From positions 2,046,001 through 2,110,000 of the forward strand of contig CAWIAG010000004.1 of assembly GCA_963834015.1 (NCBI GenBank): 64,000 nucleotides of DNA. Direction: 5' to 3'. This DNA comes from FEN-1297 sp963834015. Lineage in GTDB: Bacteria > Bacteroidota > Ignavibacteria > Ignavibacteriales > Ignavibacteriaceae. Of this stretch, positions 63,244-64,000 are shown piece by piece. A program made the position numbers and the translations under genes. The notes beneath the pieces are model-generated. The model did no database searches and was not told the origin of the DNA. It worked only from the letters and a program-made list of their open reading frames with translations. Within the stretch, counting starts at the first letter, position 1. Each line of letters begins with the position of its first letter.

Positions 63244-64000
63244 TTGAAAAAAATTTTAATTATAATTTATTTACTGTTAACGGTAAGCGTTTTTTCGCAG
63301 CCTGTTTCAAGTGAGATAAGCAGTATGCCAGGAGCTTTTTCCCGTATGGGTTTCGGAGCAAGGGGGATGGGAATGGGAAATGCACTCTCCTCTGTAACGG
63401 AAGGGAACCTTGTCTCTTATTACAATCCCGCTCTTCCGGTTTTTCAGCAAGATAATTCATTCCAGACATCATATTCGTTTTTATCCCTGGACCGTTCGTT
63501 AAATTTTTTAAATTATACAAGACGGTTTGACTTTTATGCTTCCCATGATTCTTCAAGTCAGCCGAAGGCTACCGCAGGAGTAAGTATTGGTATAATTAAT
63601 TCAGGGGTTAGCAATATTGACGGAAGGGATAATGACGGCAATCCAACCGGGAACCTCACTACCTCCGAAAATGAATTTTTTGTTGCCTTAGCAAATAAAT
63701 TTTCATCAAAACTTGCAGTCGGCATTGCATTTAAGGTTTATTATTATAATTTGTATCAGCAAATATCAGCCACCGGCGTTGGTTTTGATATGGGCGGTTT
63801 ATATAGTTTGAATAAACATTGGAATATTTCATTTGTCCTTACAGATTTAAACAGCCAGTACAAATGGGATACTTCACCGGTTTATGATGAACTGGGTACT
63901 ACTTCAACCGATAAATTCCCTACACTTAAAAAAATAGGCGTCAGCTATACTAATAATGAATTTGGGATAGTCGCCTCAGCGGAAGTGGAAAACAGCAACG
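63244..64000 (+). CDS. PorV/PorQ-like outer-membrane protein, 3'-truncated by the window edge
   Basis: An open frame of 252 codons from a TTG at 63244 (AAGGAA 5-6 bases upstream) that runs off the right edge. A signal peptide (about 1-19, ending VFSQ) is followed by the typical start of the PorV/UPF0164 group: SMPGAFSRMGFGARGMGMGNALSS, then YYNPALP, and barrel-type strands such as LAVGIAFKVYYYNLYQQ and FDMGGLYSL. PorV carries type IX cargo proteins to the sortase PorU at the outer membrane. Its position 28 bases after a type IX cargo gene supports the call, but it may be a general FadL-like PorV paralogue rather than the core PorV. Confidence 0.8.
   Translation, partial: MKKILIIIYLLLTVSVFSQPVSSEISSMPGAFSRMGFGARGMGMGNALSSVTEGNLVSYYNPALPVFQQDNSFQTSYSFLSLDRSLNFLNYTRRFDFYASHDSSSQPKATAGVSIGIINSGVSNIDGRDNDGNPTGNLTTSENEFFVALANKFSSKLAVGIAFKVYYYNLYQQISATGVGFDMGGLYSLNKHWNISFVLTDLNSQYKWDTSPVYDELGTTSTDKFPTLKKIGVSYTNNEFGIVASAEVENSN

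Overview
The window looks like a contig from an AT-rich member of the Ignavibacteria or a related Bacteroidota/Chlorobi-group lineage. The evidence is a C-terminal secretion domain with the YPNPFNP signature next to a PorV-like outer-membrane protein (type IX secretion), beta-propeller (Reg_prop/Y_Y_Y) histidine kinases, a bacillithiol deacetylase, and many short GC-rich palindromes between genes. This taxonomic call is inference; no rRNA gene is present.

Region by region. 1-2.4 kb: the 3' part of kdpD and a frameshifted kdpE. 2.46-3.88 kb: a complete IS256-family insertion sequence with imperfect inverted repeats and an 8-bp target duplication. 4-14.8 kb: a propeller sensor kinase, the broken start of a second one, a sugar porter, a large PAS hybrid kinase and a short cytoplasmic kinase. 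15-16.9 kb: two tandem 35/36-residue membrane peptides, an SMR-type transporter, and a HAD phosphatase richer in G+C than its neighbours. 17.3-22.7 kb: a compact chaperone-usher-like pilus locus, with a DUF4402 subunit, a strong terminator, a PapD-like chaperone, a second DUF4402 subunit, an usher-like outer-membrane protein and a small secreted protein. I consider this the most interesting system here. 22.7-35.9 kb: mostly single housekeeping or accessory genes: aldo/keto reductase, SDR, frameshifted amidohydrolase, bshB1, M15 peptidase, FKBP lipoprotein, fructosamine kinase, LMW phosphatase, GHL10 glycosidase, ferredoxin, YjbQ, RskA-like anti-sigma protein, MBL hydrolase and Fur/PerR regulator. 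36-41 kb: two more sensor kinases, one broken at an A9 tract and one with a degenerate receiver, followed by a 24-codon receiver remnant. 41-47 kb: SHOCT protein, a MITE-like inverted-repeat element, tRNA-Gly(CCC) with a broken partial copy, SDR, DEAD-box helicase, YwbE, and an ECF sigma / anti-sigma / TonB-C lipoprotein operon. 47-55.8 kb: a giant Kgd-type 2-oxoglutarate dehydrogenase, PdxH, an alpha/beta hydrolase, an SdpR-SdpI pair, a DMT transporter and a small secreted peptide. 56-60.8 kb: a tightly coupled five-gene operon (polysaccharide deacetylase, glycosyltransferase, radical SAM enzyme, DUF1207-like protein, site-2 protease). 60.8-64 kb: a lipoprotein, a type IX cargo protein and the start of a PorV-like protein.

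The dominant theme is sensing. Six histidine kinases occur in about 41 kb, and around them lie recognisable debris of related genes. Three conserved genes (kdpE, the amidohydrolase, the PAS-GAF kinase) each carry a single one-base frameshift. That means either real decay or phase variation, or residual assembly error; the reads would settle it. Dispersed hairpins sharing a CGATTCATCGGGG-like core sit at several gene ends and probably act as terminators.
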